Below are positions 38,801 through 46,977 of a stretch of DNA of 64,000 nucleotides, piece after piece (the stretch's first letter is position 1; every line of letters begins with the position of its first letter). The position numbers and the translations under genes were made by a program. The stretch is from Streptantibioticus silvisoli. GTDB lineage: Bacteria > Actinomycetota > Actinomycetes > Streptomycetales > Streptomycetaceae. The DNA lies in contig NZ_JAAGKO020000035.1 of the NCBI RefSeq assembly GCF_027947535.2, positions 1-64,000 on the forward strand. The letters are read 5' to 3'. The notes below the pieces were generated by a model. That model saw only the letters and a list, made by a program, of their open reading frames with translations, was not told where the DNA came from and did no database searches.

Positions 38801-40802
38801 CGAAGACCCAGGGGATGTTGTACGCCGTGGTGTCCGGGTCCAGCTGGGTCAGCAGCCACAGGCCGCGTTGCAGGCCGGACAGCGGGGCGCGGGTCGCCCC
38901 GGTCCTGACCGGACCGGCCGCGCCGTCCGCCGCCCGCGAGCCGGCCGGGACCGCCGCGGCCATCGCCGCCGCCAGCCCGCGCAGCGTCGGCTCCTCGAAG
39001 ACGGTGACCGTCGCCTCGGCCCAGGGGGTCTCCAGGATCCGCCCGGCCACCCGCAGCGCGGTCAGCGAGTCGCCGCCCAGCAGGAAGAAGTTGTCGGTCG
39101 GCCCGATGTCGGTGATGCCGAGGACCTCGGACCAGATCTCCCGCAGCAGGCTCTCCAGCGCGTCGTCCGGCGGCTCCGCGGCGCCGGCCGTCCGGGGCGC
39201 GTCGGGTGCGGTGACGGACGGCGTCCCCGGCGCGTCGTCGCTCGGTACCCCGGCGGACGCGGCCTCCGGCGGGGCGCAGTGCTCCGCGCCGGCCGGCGGT
39301 GCGGCGTCGGCGACGGCCGCCGGTGCCTCACCCGGGACCGGGGCGCCCAGCGCGGCCCGGTCGACCTTGCCGCCCGCCGTCAGCGGCAGCGCCGGGACGA
39401 CGGTGAAGGAGGCCGGGACCATGTAGGCGGGCAGCAGCGCGGCCAGGTGCTCGCGCAGTTCCGCGGCGGTCGGCTCGGCGCCCCGCGGCGCGGTGACGTA
39501 GGCGGCCAGCCGCCGGTCGCCGGGCACCGGTTCGCGTACCCCGACGGCGCAGGTGAGCACCCGGGGGTGCCGGGCCAGGACGTTCTCCACCTCGCCCGGT
39601 TCGATCCGGTAGCCGCGGATCTTGACCTGGTCGTCCCGCCGGCCCGCGAACTCCACGGTGCCGTCCGGCAGCCGGCGCACCAGGTCGCCGGTGCGGTACA
39701 TCCGGGCGCCGGGCGCGGCACTGAACGGGTCGGGCAGGAACCGTTCGGCCGTCAGCCCCGGCCGGGCGACGTAGCCGGTCGCCAACGCCTCGCCGCCGAT
39801 GTAGAGTTCGCCGACATCGCCCGCTTCGGCCGGGCACAGCGCCGCGTCGAGCACGTGGGCGGTGCGCGGTCCGAGGGCCCGTCCGATCGGCACCGGCAGG
39901 TCGGCGCCCTGGCCGCGCACCTCGTGCACCAGGCTGGTGATCACCGTCTCGGTGGGACCGTAGGCGTTGAGCAGCCGCACCCCGGTCTCGCGCTCCCAGC
40001 GTTCGGCGGAGGCGGCAGGCATGGTGTCGCTGCCGCAGACCATCAGCCGCAACGAGGCGAGGTCGGCGCGGACGTGGGGCAGGACGGCGGTGAACTCCTG
40101 CCAGTAGCCGGCGGGCAGGTTCATGACGGTGACCTGCTCCCGGCGCACCAGCGCGGCCAGGTCGCGCGGCGCCGGGGTGCGGTGCTCCCCGATCACCAGC
40201 CGTGCCCCCGCGGTCAGTGCTCCCAGGACCTGCTCGACCCACACGTCGACATAGGGGGCGCTGAACTGCAGCACGACGTCGTCCGGGGTGAGGGCGAAGG
40301 TCTCGCGCACCGCTGCCAGGTGCCGTTCCAGGGCGCCGCGTCCGACGGCCACCCCCTTGGGCTCCCCGGTCGTACCGGAGGTGTGCACGATGTACGCCAG
40401 CGCCTGCTCGGGCGGCGCGGCCCAGGTGTCCGGCCGCCCGGCGCCCGGCCGGTGCGGCTCGGTCTCGCGCACCGGCGGCAGCAGCACGGCGTCGCAGCGC
40501 TCGGCGATCCGCTCATTGCGCGCGGCGGGCGCGGCGGGATCGAGCGCCAGCCAGGGGATTCCGGCGCGTAACGCGGCGACCAGGGCGATCACGTGGTCGA
40601 CCCGGTCCGCCGACCGCACGGCGACCGTTCCGCCCGGTGGTGCCGCCGCGGCCATCCGGCCTGCGAGGATCGCGCTGAGCCGGTCGAGTGTTCCGTAGGT
40701 CACCGTACGACCGGGGGAACAGATCGCGGTTCGCTCGGGGGCACCCCGGGCGAAACCGGATAACAGATCGGGACAGGAAGACGAACGCGTCATCTCAGCC
40801 AT
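35826..40802 (-). CDS. NRPS, domains A-T-C-A-T (A1-T1-C1-A2-T2), loading plus first elongation module
   Basis: A 1658-residue synthetase and the first gene of the operon. A1 spans about 10-485 (HTSGTTGEPKG at 140-150), T1 about 550-620 (Ser579), C1 about 640-1080 (HHLVWDESS), A2 about 1110-1570 and T2 about 1580-1655. Lack of an N-terminal C domain marks it as the initiation protein. The hand-aligned A1 code D-V-E-N-M-C-A-I-T-K has Glu at position 239, common in A domains for basic residues; the A2 code is D-G-L-F-V-G-G-V-F-K. A Pro/Ala linker of about 55 residues separates A1 and T1. Two TTA codons (residues 14 and 78) lie near the start, implying bldA control of the operon. ATG 40793 is an alternative start. 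Confidence 0.95.
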   Translation of the reverse strand: MAEMTRSSSCPDLLSGFARGAPERTAICSPGRTVTYGTLDRLSAILAGRMAAAAPPGGTVAVRSADRVDHVIALVAALRAGIPWLALDPAAPAARNERIAERCDAVLLPPVRETEPHRPGAGRPDTWAAPPEQALAYIVHTSGTTGEPKGVAVGRGALERHLAAVRETFALTPDDVVLQFSAPYVDVWVEQVLGALTAGARLVIGEHRTPAPRDLAALVRREQVTVMNLPAGYWQEFTAVLPHVRADLASLRLMVCGSDTMPAASAERWERETGVRLLNAYGPTETVITSLVHEVRGQGADLPVPIGRALGPRTAHVLDAALCPAEAGDVGELYIGGEALATGYVARPGLTAERFLPDPFSAAPGARMYRTGDLVRRLPDGTVEFAGRRDDQVKIRGYRIEPGEVENVLARHPRVLTCAVGVREPVPGDRRLAAYVTAPRGAEPTAAELREHLAALLPAYMVPASFTVVPALPLTAGGKVDRAALGAPVPGEAPAAVADAAPPAGAEHCAPPEAASAGVPSDDAPGTPSVTAPDAPRTAGAAEPPDDALESLLREIWSEVLGITDIGPTDNFFLLGGDSLTALRVAGRILETPWAEATVTVFEEPTLRGLAAAMAAAVPAGSRAADGAAGPVRTGATRAPLSGLQRGLWLLTQLDPDTTAYNIPWVFELDGPVDPAALRAALGGLIDRHEALRTVFGDEDGEPCQIVRPYAAVPLAVSELAEDADGAAVEALVAADAAEPFRLTDGPLLRMRLIRHGQARSTLVAVFHHLVWDESSLGVLERDLGELYQAAAAGRAPRLPELPVGYPDYSIWQQSLPQREHLDHWRQRLAGAPRISTPPTDRPRTAGGERVAASLRFTVPPRTARRVRELARSTRSTPYTVLLAGYAALLHRVTGARDLVVGTPVTTRSRPELEGLIGYFVNLVPLRLRFAADSGFGALVEQVKDASFDAFAHQDTPLDAIVGAVLDDRRADADPLFQTIFELHPGADRPVRLGPASGTRRLHAHAEAKFELAWMIEESGDGFQGWIEYDTGLYDRERVERLRQEWLDLLARLTESPDTAIGGDGEPEADTVVADTVVAVFEDWARRTPGAPALLEADSGRAWSYAELDARANRFAHWLRDAGVRVGDTVGLHLPRSARWVAVMLGVLKAGAAYLPLEPHLHRDRLALCVRDTGPAVVVSTDPAVAAGLGARVLDVLDGTPERCPADPVGVAVTAEDGVYLPYTSGSTGTPKGTLVPHRAIPGFFRDAEYAGWGPGSTSVLHSALSWDGHVLDLYPALMTGGRTVVCGPGDDDPLAVARTAADHGATDLFLSPAALGAVAVAEPGLLAGLRCLVVGGDAVPADHFRRVLEAAPGLRIAYGYGPSETTVFATVDVLRPADLAGGQVPVGRDVGDRVTRVLDGSLRPCPPGGTGELYIGGPAVGHGYHDRPGLTARAFVPDPFSPMPGARMYRTGDLVRQLPRGAYEFAGRRDNQIKIRGYRVELGEIENALATHPAVGSCVVVVHEPAPGDKRLAAHLTAKDAGAAPGTAELRAHLAALLPDHMLPATFTVLAALPLTANGKVDRKALSAPAAATAPTTGVAAPPAKGDTELERTIFRAWSQVLGIDDFGTQDNFFGLGGDSLRAVRLALVLARELGTEVPPRLIFACKTVSALAARLA

Positions 40803-40942
40803 GCCGAAAAGCTATGCGCGTCCCGCCGTGAAACAGGCAGTCCGTCCGGCAGTCGTGCGGCAGTTGGGACTGCCGTCGCCCACCGGGGCGACGAAAGCGC
40901 CGCCGGCCGGCCCGCCGCGCCGCCGGTTTGCAGTGTGCCGGT

Positions 40943-41310
40943 ATGAACCACCAACAGCGTCCCGTCGGGTCCGGATTCACCGCGTCCTGCACGGTCGAGG
41001 AGGTCGTCGCGGGAATCGGCCTGAGCGGCAAGAACGTCGTGATCACCGGTGGACCTGCCGGCATCGGCCTGGAAGTCACCCGTGCCCTGGCCCGGGCCGG
41101 CGGGCCGCGACCATCGTGTTCGCGGCCACCAGCCCCCTGCTCGCCGACATCGGCGGGGTCCGCCTCAGGAGCAGCGGCATCCCGGAACTGGACGACGAGC
41201 GGCGGCCTTTCGACCCGCGGCATTCCGACTCGGCCGTCACCTCGCATTCCATCGACCCGGCGTCCGCCCGGCAGCTGTGGGAGCTGAGCGAAGCCCTGGT
41301 CACCGCGTAA
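40943..41310 (+). pseudogene. SDR-family oxidoreductase with its middle deleted
   Basis: The first 50 or so residues from ATG 40943 match SDR proteins of the retinol-dehydrogenase-like type: QRPVGSGFTASCTVEEVV, then NVVITGGPAGIGLEVTRALA with the cofactor motif GGxxxGIG. Right after ALARAGG the reading frame changes, and the remaining sequence matches the C-terminus of the same family (IVFAATSPLLADIGGVRL, HSIDPASARQLWELSEAL) to TAA 41310. The central 170-200 residues, including the catalytic Tyr/Lys, are missing. A single internal deletion that also shifts the frame explains the structure. It starts 140 bp from, and divergent to, the first NRPS gene. Confidence 0.8.
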
Positions 41311-41689
41311 TCCGCGTGCCGTCACGGGTCCGGCCGGCGGGCCGGCGCAACGCCGCCCGTGCCCGCGCCCGGCGCGACGGTCTCCGCCGGCCGAGGCTTC
41401 GCCGGTGGGGTACGGCTCCTGGGCGCCGGGCTCCGACGACGTGCCAGGAGCCCGCCGGCGGGCAGGGCGGCGTGACGGGGTGTCGGCTTCGGCGCCTCCC
41501 CGCCCACCGGCGAACTCGCCCTTCCCGGGTCCGGCGAGGCCGGCGGCGGGCCGCACCGCCCGGCGTGCCGCCAATTCCGTCCGCGACGTTGTGATCAAGT
41601 AACTGCGGTGAGTAATATCTTAGAGCTTGGCTTTACTACTCCGGAGGGGTAGGAGAATTTACCCTTTCGCGACAACGGGGGTAAATGAA
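41311..41689. other. Gap holding the promoter of the Cys-rich membrane protein gene
   Basis: The first 270 bp are GC-rich with no gene recognised. The last 100 bp are AT-rich and hold the promoter listed separately. No RNA gene was seen. Confidence 0.4.
41589..41618 (+). promoter_or_regulatory. Sigma-70-like promoter for the Cys-rich membrane protein gene
   Basis: TTGTGA at 41589-41594 and TAATAT at 41613-41618 are separated by 18 bp in an unusually AT-rich stretch, 72 bp before the ATG at 41690. This is a good match to the HrdB-type consensus and the clearest promoter in this part of the window. Confidence 0.6.
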
Positions 41690-42265
41690 ATGACCGAGCC
41701 TTTGGGCATTGCGGGAACCGTCTTAGGCCTGCTGGGAAAAGTCAAAGGCCTGTTCGAGGGTTCCGACAAAAAGACACTCGTCACCTCCATGCTCACGGCG
41801 GTGCTGACCGTCGCCGTGATCGCCGCCGGCTATCTGGTGGTCGGCCACCACGCCACCCCCGGCTCCCAGGAAGTGAAGCTGGGCGGGCTGGATCTCGGCG
41901 GCTACTGCGCGTCGTACTCCTACGACGACAACGACGAGGACTTCTGCTCCTCGGCGATCGATCTCGACAAAGCCTGCTCCTGGCAGTGGTCCATCCCGCT
42001 GCGCGCGAAGGGCACCGGCATCGACAGCACCCAGTGCTACTCGTCCTCGGGAAAACGCCGCGGCGGAATAAAGGACATGACGGGATACTGCGAGGCCACC
42101 TTCAAAGGAAGCGCCGACGTCGAGGCGAGCTCGGCGGGGAACAAGTGGGTGTGCCGGACGAAGATCGACAAAGCAGCGGCCTGCGATTGGCAATACCAGA
42201 AGAATGATCCGCTGGCCCGCGAAGAGGGCGGCCTCTGGTACTGCTACGCGCGGGCGAAGGTGTAG
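41690..42265 (+). CDS. Single-pass membrane protein with a duplicated Cys-rich extracellular domain
   Basis: A 191-residue protein of unknown function. A short cytoplasmic N-terminus (1-32) precedes one membrane helix (about 33-52) and an exported part. That part holds two copies of a Cys motif. Copy 1 has Cys at 73, 86, 96 and 116; copy 2 has Cys at 134, 155, 165 and 185. The last two spacings (10 and 20) are identical in both, with GYC at the start and DKACSWQW or KAAACDWQY around the third Cys. Two disulfides per copy are likely. The motif resembles Cys/Trp modules I associate with the outer parts of some actinomycete membrane proteins. A TTA codon lies at 41723-41725. The mRNA leader carries a GGGGGT site. 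Confidence 0.8.
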   Translation: MTEPLGIAGTVLGLLGKVKGLFEGSDKKTLVTSMLTAVLTVAVIAAGYLVVGHHATPGSQEVKLGGLDLGGYCASYSYDDNDEDFCSSAIDLDKACSWQWSIPLRAKGTGIDSTQCYSSSGKRRGGIKDMTGYCEATFKGSADVEASSAGNKWVCRTKIDKAAACDWQYQKNDPLAREEGGLWYCYARAKV

Positions 42266-43271
42266 CGCCCCGGCAGATCGAGGCGTCCCCCGCGCCGCCG
42301 TGAGCGGACCCTCCGCGGTCGGACCCCTTGCCGCCGGCGTTGCCCGGCCGGCCGGATCGGAGCACGGCGGCCTGAGCCGCCGCGAGCGCGGCAACGCCCG
42401 CGTTCCTGCGGCAGCCGGAGCTCGGCACCGACGCGCGGGCACACGGCAAGGGCCGCGCCGCGACCGGCGCCGAACCGGCGGATGCCCGGCCGGCCGGGGT
42501 CGGCGGGGGCGTGGTCACGCGGTCCGCCCCCGGGTTCGGCCGCCGCGGCGGTGGGACGGAAGCGCAGGCCGCAGAAGGGACCTTGCGCCGGGTCGGGTGC
42601 CCGCCGGAGGATCTCGGCCGGGGACAGCCCCGGCGCCGCGTCGAGCGCTTCCGCCACCGCGGCCCGTACGGTCTGCCGGACGAAGGCGTACACCCGCTCG
42701 GGCGCCGCGGTGCGGAACGCCTCCGGCGCGGTGCGCCGCGGCGTCGGTCCGGACCGTCACCCCGGTGCCGTCCGGCTCCACGGACCGCACCCGCCCGCCC
42801 CGGCGCACGCGTACACCCGCCCGTTCGCACCGTCGCGCCAGGGCGTCGGGGGTTCCCCTGACGTCGATCACGCCGCCGTCGCGCTGGGCGCCGCGGGCCG
42901 GGGACGCGACGGCTCCGGGCGTGCGGAGGCACACGGGTACGTGCCCGGGCCCCGCACGCCCATCCGGCGCCGGCCGGTGCGCCCGGCCGCTCCCCGGCGG
43001 CGTTTCGGACCGCGCCGGGCCCTGTGAAGGGTCCTCCACGGTCCATTCACGCGGACCGGACGGGCCCGCGCGCCCGGCGGGAAACCGGTCCCCACCGGCG
43101 CTTTCCCGACAATGATCGCGGCCTTCCGGCCACCGGGGGCCGCGTGACGGGCCGCTCCCAGGAAACTCCCAGCTTTCTCCCGGGGCTCGTCCAGACGCGG
43201 CAACCATAGTGAGTCGACGCCCGGTTCAGGGAGCCGTGCGCCACCGCTGTCCCCTCTCCGCGAAGGAAGCC
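42266..43271. other. 1-kb gene-poor region with a possible FAD-oxidoreductase remnant
   Basis: No intact gene is seen. On the minus strand about 42740-42890 the translation DGGVIDVRGTPDALARRCER, then GVRVRRGGRVRSVEPDGTGV resembles the middle of sarcosine-oxidase/DadA-like FAD oxidoreductases. No nucleotide-binding N-terminus is present, and frames change on both sides. A second minus-strand stretch (42590-42690, VYAFVRQTVRAAVAEALDAA) also looks protein-like but is unassigned. I read this as a heavily decayed gene or genes. Confidence 0.4.
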
Positions 43272-45782
43272 ATGACGCCCAGTCCCGAGACCGCCGTACC
43301 ACCGGACGTCCATCCCGACCGGGCACCCGGCCCCGAGGGGGACCCGGCGGGCCGCGGCCGCCCGCAGTGGCAGGTGTGGCGCTCGCCGCAGGACCAGCCG
43401 CGGTGGGCGCGACCCGCGCTCCTGGTGATCGCCGCCTTCGCCGCGGCGCTGTTCTCCTGGAACATCGCCACCGCCGGCTACTCCATGTTCTACAGCGACA
43501 GCGTCAAGAGCATGTCGGTGAGCTGGAAGGCGTGGCTGTTCGGCGCGATGGACCCGGGTGCCACGATCACCCTGGACAAGATCTCCGGATCGTTCGCGAT
43601 CCAGGCGCTGTTCGCGCGGGTGCTCGGCTTCCACCAGTGGTCGGTGGCGCTTCCGCAGTGCGTCGAGGGCGTGATCGCCGTACTGGTGATCTACCGCCTC
43701 GTGCGCCGCTGGTCCGGCGAGGCCGCGGGCCTGACGGCCGCCGCGCTGCTGGCCCTGACGCCGGTGTGCGCCTCGATGTTCGGGCACCCGATGGAGGACG
43801 GCGCGCTGGTCTGCTGCCTGGTGCTGGCCGCCGACCGCTTCCAGGCGGCGGTCGTGCAGGGCCGGCTGCGGTCACTGGTTTGGGCCGGGGTCTGGGTGGG
43901 CGTCGGCTTCCAGATGAAGATGATGCAGGCCTGGATGGTGCTGCCCGCCTTCGCGCTGGCCTACCTGCTGGTCGCCCCCGGACGCCTGCGCCGCCGCACC
44001 TGGCACGTGCTGGTGGCCGGCGCGGTGTGCTTCGCGGTGTCGGTGAGCTGGGTGCTCATGATGACCGTCGTCCCCGCCAAGGACCGCCCGTACGTCGACG
44101 GCTCCACCGACAACAGCGCGATCGCCATGGTCTTCGGCTACAACGGCCTGGACCGCTTCGGCGTCCACATCAAGGGTGCGATCAACGGCATGGGGCCGGG
44201 CGCCGCCGGCGGCGGGCACGGCGGGCGGTCCCCCTTCGGCGCCCCCGGTGCCGCGGGCTCGGGCACCGGTGCGCCGGGCGGCGCGGCCGGCGGTACGGGC
44301 CGCACGGGTGCCTTCGGCACGCCGGGCGGGGCGGGCGCGTTCGGCGGTTCGGGAGCGCCCGGCGGCTCCGGTGCGCCCGGCGGCTCCGGTGCCGCGCAGG
44401 GCGGCTTCACCGGCGGCGCGTGGGCACGGGGCGGCTTCACCGGGGGCGACGCCTCCGCGCGGGGCGGCTTCACCGGGATGCCGGGCGGCCGCGGCGGCGC
44501 GGGCGGCATGTTCGGGGGCGGCGACAAGTGGACCAAGCTGTTCGAGGGCAGGTTCGCCGCGCAGATCGGCTGGACGCTGCCGTTCGCGCTGATGGTGACG
44601 GCGCTGGGCCTGTGGTGGCGCCGCCGGGCCGGGCGCACGGACGTGCTGCGCGGCGGGTTCGTCACCTACGGCGCCTGGCTGGTCGTGGTCGGCGCGGTCT
44701 TCAGCGACATGGACTCGATCCCGCACACCGCGTACATGGCCACACTGGCCCCGGCGCTGGCCGCGCTGTGCGGCGCCGGCTCGGTGCTGCTGTGGCGCAC
44801 CTACCGGGCCGGCCGGCGCGCCGCCTGGGCGCTTCCGGCCGTCGTCGCCGTGCAGGCCGGGTGGACCTGGCACCTGTGGAGCGCCTCGGCCTCCTTCGCG
44901 TCGTGGCTGCGCTGGCTGTCGCTGGTCCTGTCGGTGGCGGGCGTCGTCGCGCTGGTCGCCGGCCGGCTGACCGGCCGCACCCGCACCCGGTTGACCGCCG
45001 TCGCCCTGCTGGCCGCCCTGGCCACGGCCTTCACCGGCAGCGTCGCCTGGTCCGCCTCGGCGTTCGACCCGGCGGACGGCGGCAGCGCGTTCGACGCCGA
45101 GGCCGGGCCGAGCGCCGCCGGCGGGTTCGGCGGGTTCGGCGGCGCGGGCGGGTTCCCGGGCGCCGGGTCCGCGGCCGGCCGGCCGGGCGCGACGGGCGGG
45201 CGGGGCGCGGCCGGGGCGCCGGGCGCCTCGGGGATGCCGGGCGCTTCGGGGGCCCATGGCGTGCCCGCCTTCCCCGGGGCTTCGGCGGCCGGCGGCGGCA
45301 AGGGAGCGGGGGCCCGCGGCTTCAGCGGGATGACCGCGCCCACCTCGATGACGTCGGACGAGAAGAAGCTGTGGTCCTACGTCTCGGCGCGCCGGGACGG
45401 CGCCGAGTATCCGCTGACCACCGTCGGCTGGCGGCAGGCCGAGCCGTACATCCTGTTCACCGGGCAGAAGGTGCTGCCGATCGGCGGCTTCTCCGGCGGC
45501 GTCGCCCAGCCGACGCTCGCCGCGTTCGAGCAACTGGTGCGCCAGGGCAAGGTGCGCTACGTCCTCACCCAGAGCGGGGGCGGCGGCATGGGCATGATGG
45601 GCGGCGGCAGCGGCGGCTCGTCCCAGGCGATCAGCTCCTGGGCGCAGCAGCACTGCACCGAGGTGCCGTCCACCGCGTACGGGGTCGCGCAGTCCTCCGG
45701 CGCCTCCGCGCAGGCCGGCGGGTTCGCCGCGATGATGGGCGGCGGCTCCGGCACCCTGCGTCGCTGCACCGCCTCCTCCTGA
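43272..45782 (+). CDS. GT39/ArnT-like membrane glycosyltransferase with Gly-rich loops
   Basis: An 836-residue polytopic protein. A cytoplasmic Pro-rich start (about 55 residues) is followed by eight or more membrane helices. The family-like segments (ATAGYSMFYSDSVKSMSVSW, KISGSFAIQALFARVLGFHQ, FGHPMEDGALVCCLVLAADR) match actinomycete members of the PMT/GT39-like family that use polyprenyl-phosphate sugars. Two long Gly/Ala/Ser/Pro low-complexity regions interrupt it, at about 305-420 and 615-700, with repeated GGFTGG and GAPGGSGAPGG runs. The C-terminal extracellular domain of about 130 residues is more ordered and ends Gly/Met-rich. AAGGA lies just before ATG 43272. Acceptor and sugar are unknown. 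Confidence 0.82.
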   Translation: MTPSPETAVPPDVHPDRAPGPEGDPAGRGRPQWQVWRSPQDQPRWARPALLVIAAFAAALFSWNIATAGYSMFYSDSVKSMSVSWKAWLFGAMDPGATITLDKISGSFAIQALFARVLGFHQWSVALPQCVEGVIAVLVIYRLVRRWSGEAAGLTAAALLALTPVCASMFGHPMEDGALVCCLVLAADRFQAAVVQGRLRSLVWAGVWVGVGFQMKMMQAWMVLPAFALAYLLVAPGRLRRRTWHVLVAGAVCFAVSVSWVLMMTVVPAKDRPYVDGSTDNSAIAMVFGYNGLDRFGVHIKGAINGMGPGAAGGGHGGRSPFGAPGAAGSGTGAPGGAAGGTGRTGAFGTPGGAGAFGGSGAPGGSGAPGGSGAAQGGFTGGAWARGGFTGGDASARGGFTGMPGGRGGAGGMFGGGDKWTKLFEGRFAAQIGWTLPFALMVTALGLWWRRRAGRTDVLRGGFVTYGAWLVVVGAVFSDMDSIPHTAYMATLAPALAALCGAGSVLLWRTYRAGRRAAWALPAVVAVQAGWTWHLWSASASFASWLRWLSLVLSVAGVVALVAGRLTGRTRTRLTAVALLAALATAFTGSVAWSASAFDPADGGSAFDAEAGPSAAGGFGGFGGAGGFPGAGSAAGRPGATGGRGAAGAPGASGMPGASGAHGVPAFPGASAAGGGKGAGARGFSGMTAPTSMTSDEKKLWSYVSARRDGAEYPLTTVGWRQAEPYILFTGQKVLPIGGFSGGVAQPTLAAFEQLVRQGKVRYVLTQSGGGGMGMMGGGSGGSSQAISSWAQQHCTEVPSTAYGVAQSSGASAQAGGFAAMMGGGSGTLRRCTASS

Positions 45783-46146
45783 CCCGCGGGGGCGGGCCGC
45801 GCACCGGCCCGCCCCCGACCGGCCGCGGCGCCCCCTTCGGCCCGGGACACCGCTCCCGGCGACGTCCGAGGTCAGGGGGTGCGCCGACCGCGCGGCCCAG
45901 CGGTGCCGCGGTCCGCGTCACGGCCCCCTCGGGCCGGGCGTGCAGAGGAACGGAACCGCGCGACCGTACGGCGAGCGTGCGGTCGTGCGGCTCTTGTCGG
46001 CGCGGCGGGTGGCGTGCCGGACGCCGGACTGGTGGACGGCGGCACACCCACCGGTCGGGCCGGGCCGGGAGAACCGCTCAACCCACGGCGAGCGTGCGGT
46101 CGCACGGAGGCACTGGGGCACAGGGGCACAGGGGCACCTCAACCCG
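45783..46146. repeat. Convergent intergenic region with short direct repeats
   Basis: Between the GT39-like gene and the convergent SDR gene. The 18-mer ACGGCGAGCGTGCGGTCG occurs at about 45969 and again near 46085, and GGGGCACA is repeated three times at about 46115-46138. No gene or clear terminator was recognised. Confidence 0.45.
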
Positions 46147-46872
46147 TCACCACGGCACGACCCCGTTGTCGTCGAACAGCTGGCCGGTGGGGCCGTCGTC
46201 GGGCAGCGTCGCCAGCCGGATGGCGATCGCCGCGCCCTGTGCGGGGGTCTGCGTCCCGCTGAACCCGTTGAGGTCGGTGGCCACGTAGCCGGGGCAGGCG
46301 TTGTTGATCAGGATGCCGGTGCCGCTCAGCTCCTTGGCGTACTGGACGGTGACGGCGTTGAGGTAGGTCTTGGTCGGCGCGTATCCCCCGCTGATCCCTC
46401 CGAGGTCGGCACCGGGCGCGGTCTGAAGGGCCAGGGAACCGACATGGCTGGACTGGTTGACGATCCGCGGGTGCGCGGAGGCGCGCAGCAGCGGCAGCAT
46501 CGCGTTGGTGACCCGGATGACGCCGATGACGTTGGTCTCCACCAGCCGCCGCACGGTCGCGAGGTCGAGGCCCGACGGCTCTTCCGGCCAGCCGCCGGCG
46601 ACACCGGCGTTGTTGACCAGCACGTCGAGCCGGCCCACCCGCTCCCCGATCAGCCGCACCGCGGCGGTCACGCTCTCGTCGTCGGTCACGTCCAGGGGCA
46701 CGCCGAACGCGTCGGCACCGGCCGCGCGCAGTTTCGCCACGGCGTCCGCCCCGCGCCGCCCGTCCCGGGCGCCGACACCGACGCTCCAGCCCAACGCGCC
46801 CAGCCCGGCCGCGATCTCGAAGCCGATTCCCTTGTTCGCGCCGGTGACCAGCGCGATCGTCTTGTCACTCAT
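46147..46872 (-). CDS. SDR-family oxidoreductase (carbonyl-reductase-like)
   Basis: A 241-residue classical SDR with the cofactor site TGANKGIG, structural NNAG, catalytic Ser in NQSSHVGS, and YxxxK in YAPTK. It resembles bacterial homologues of carbonyl reductase 1 and general SDRs that reduce aldehydes or ketones with NADPH. It diverges from a LysR-type regulator at 46978 across 105 bp, the classic arrangement for a LysR regulator and its target. No strong ribosome-binding site precedes ATG 46872; an in-frame ATG at 46884 would add four residues. Confidence 0.92.
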   Translation of the reverse strand: MSDKTIALVTGANKGIGFEIAAGLGALGWSVGVGARDGRRGADAVAKLRAAGADAFGVPLDVTDDESVTAAVRLIGERVGRLDVLVNNAGVAGGWPEEPSGLDLATVRRLVETNVIGVIRVTNAMLPLLRASAHPRIVNQSSHVGSLALQTAPGADLGGISGGYAPTKTYLNAVTVQYAKELSGTGILINNACPGYVATDLNGFSGTQTPAQGAAIAIRLATLPDDGPTGQLFDDNGVVPW

Positions 46873-46977
46873 GACGTCGAGCATGTCCGCACACCGGCCG
46901 GGGACCAACACCGTCCCGGTAACGCAGCGATACCCGGGCGGCATCGATCGGCCGGCCGCCGCGGATACCGTGGCGGC

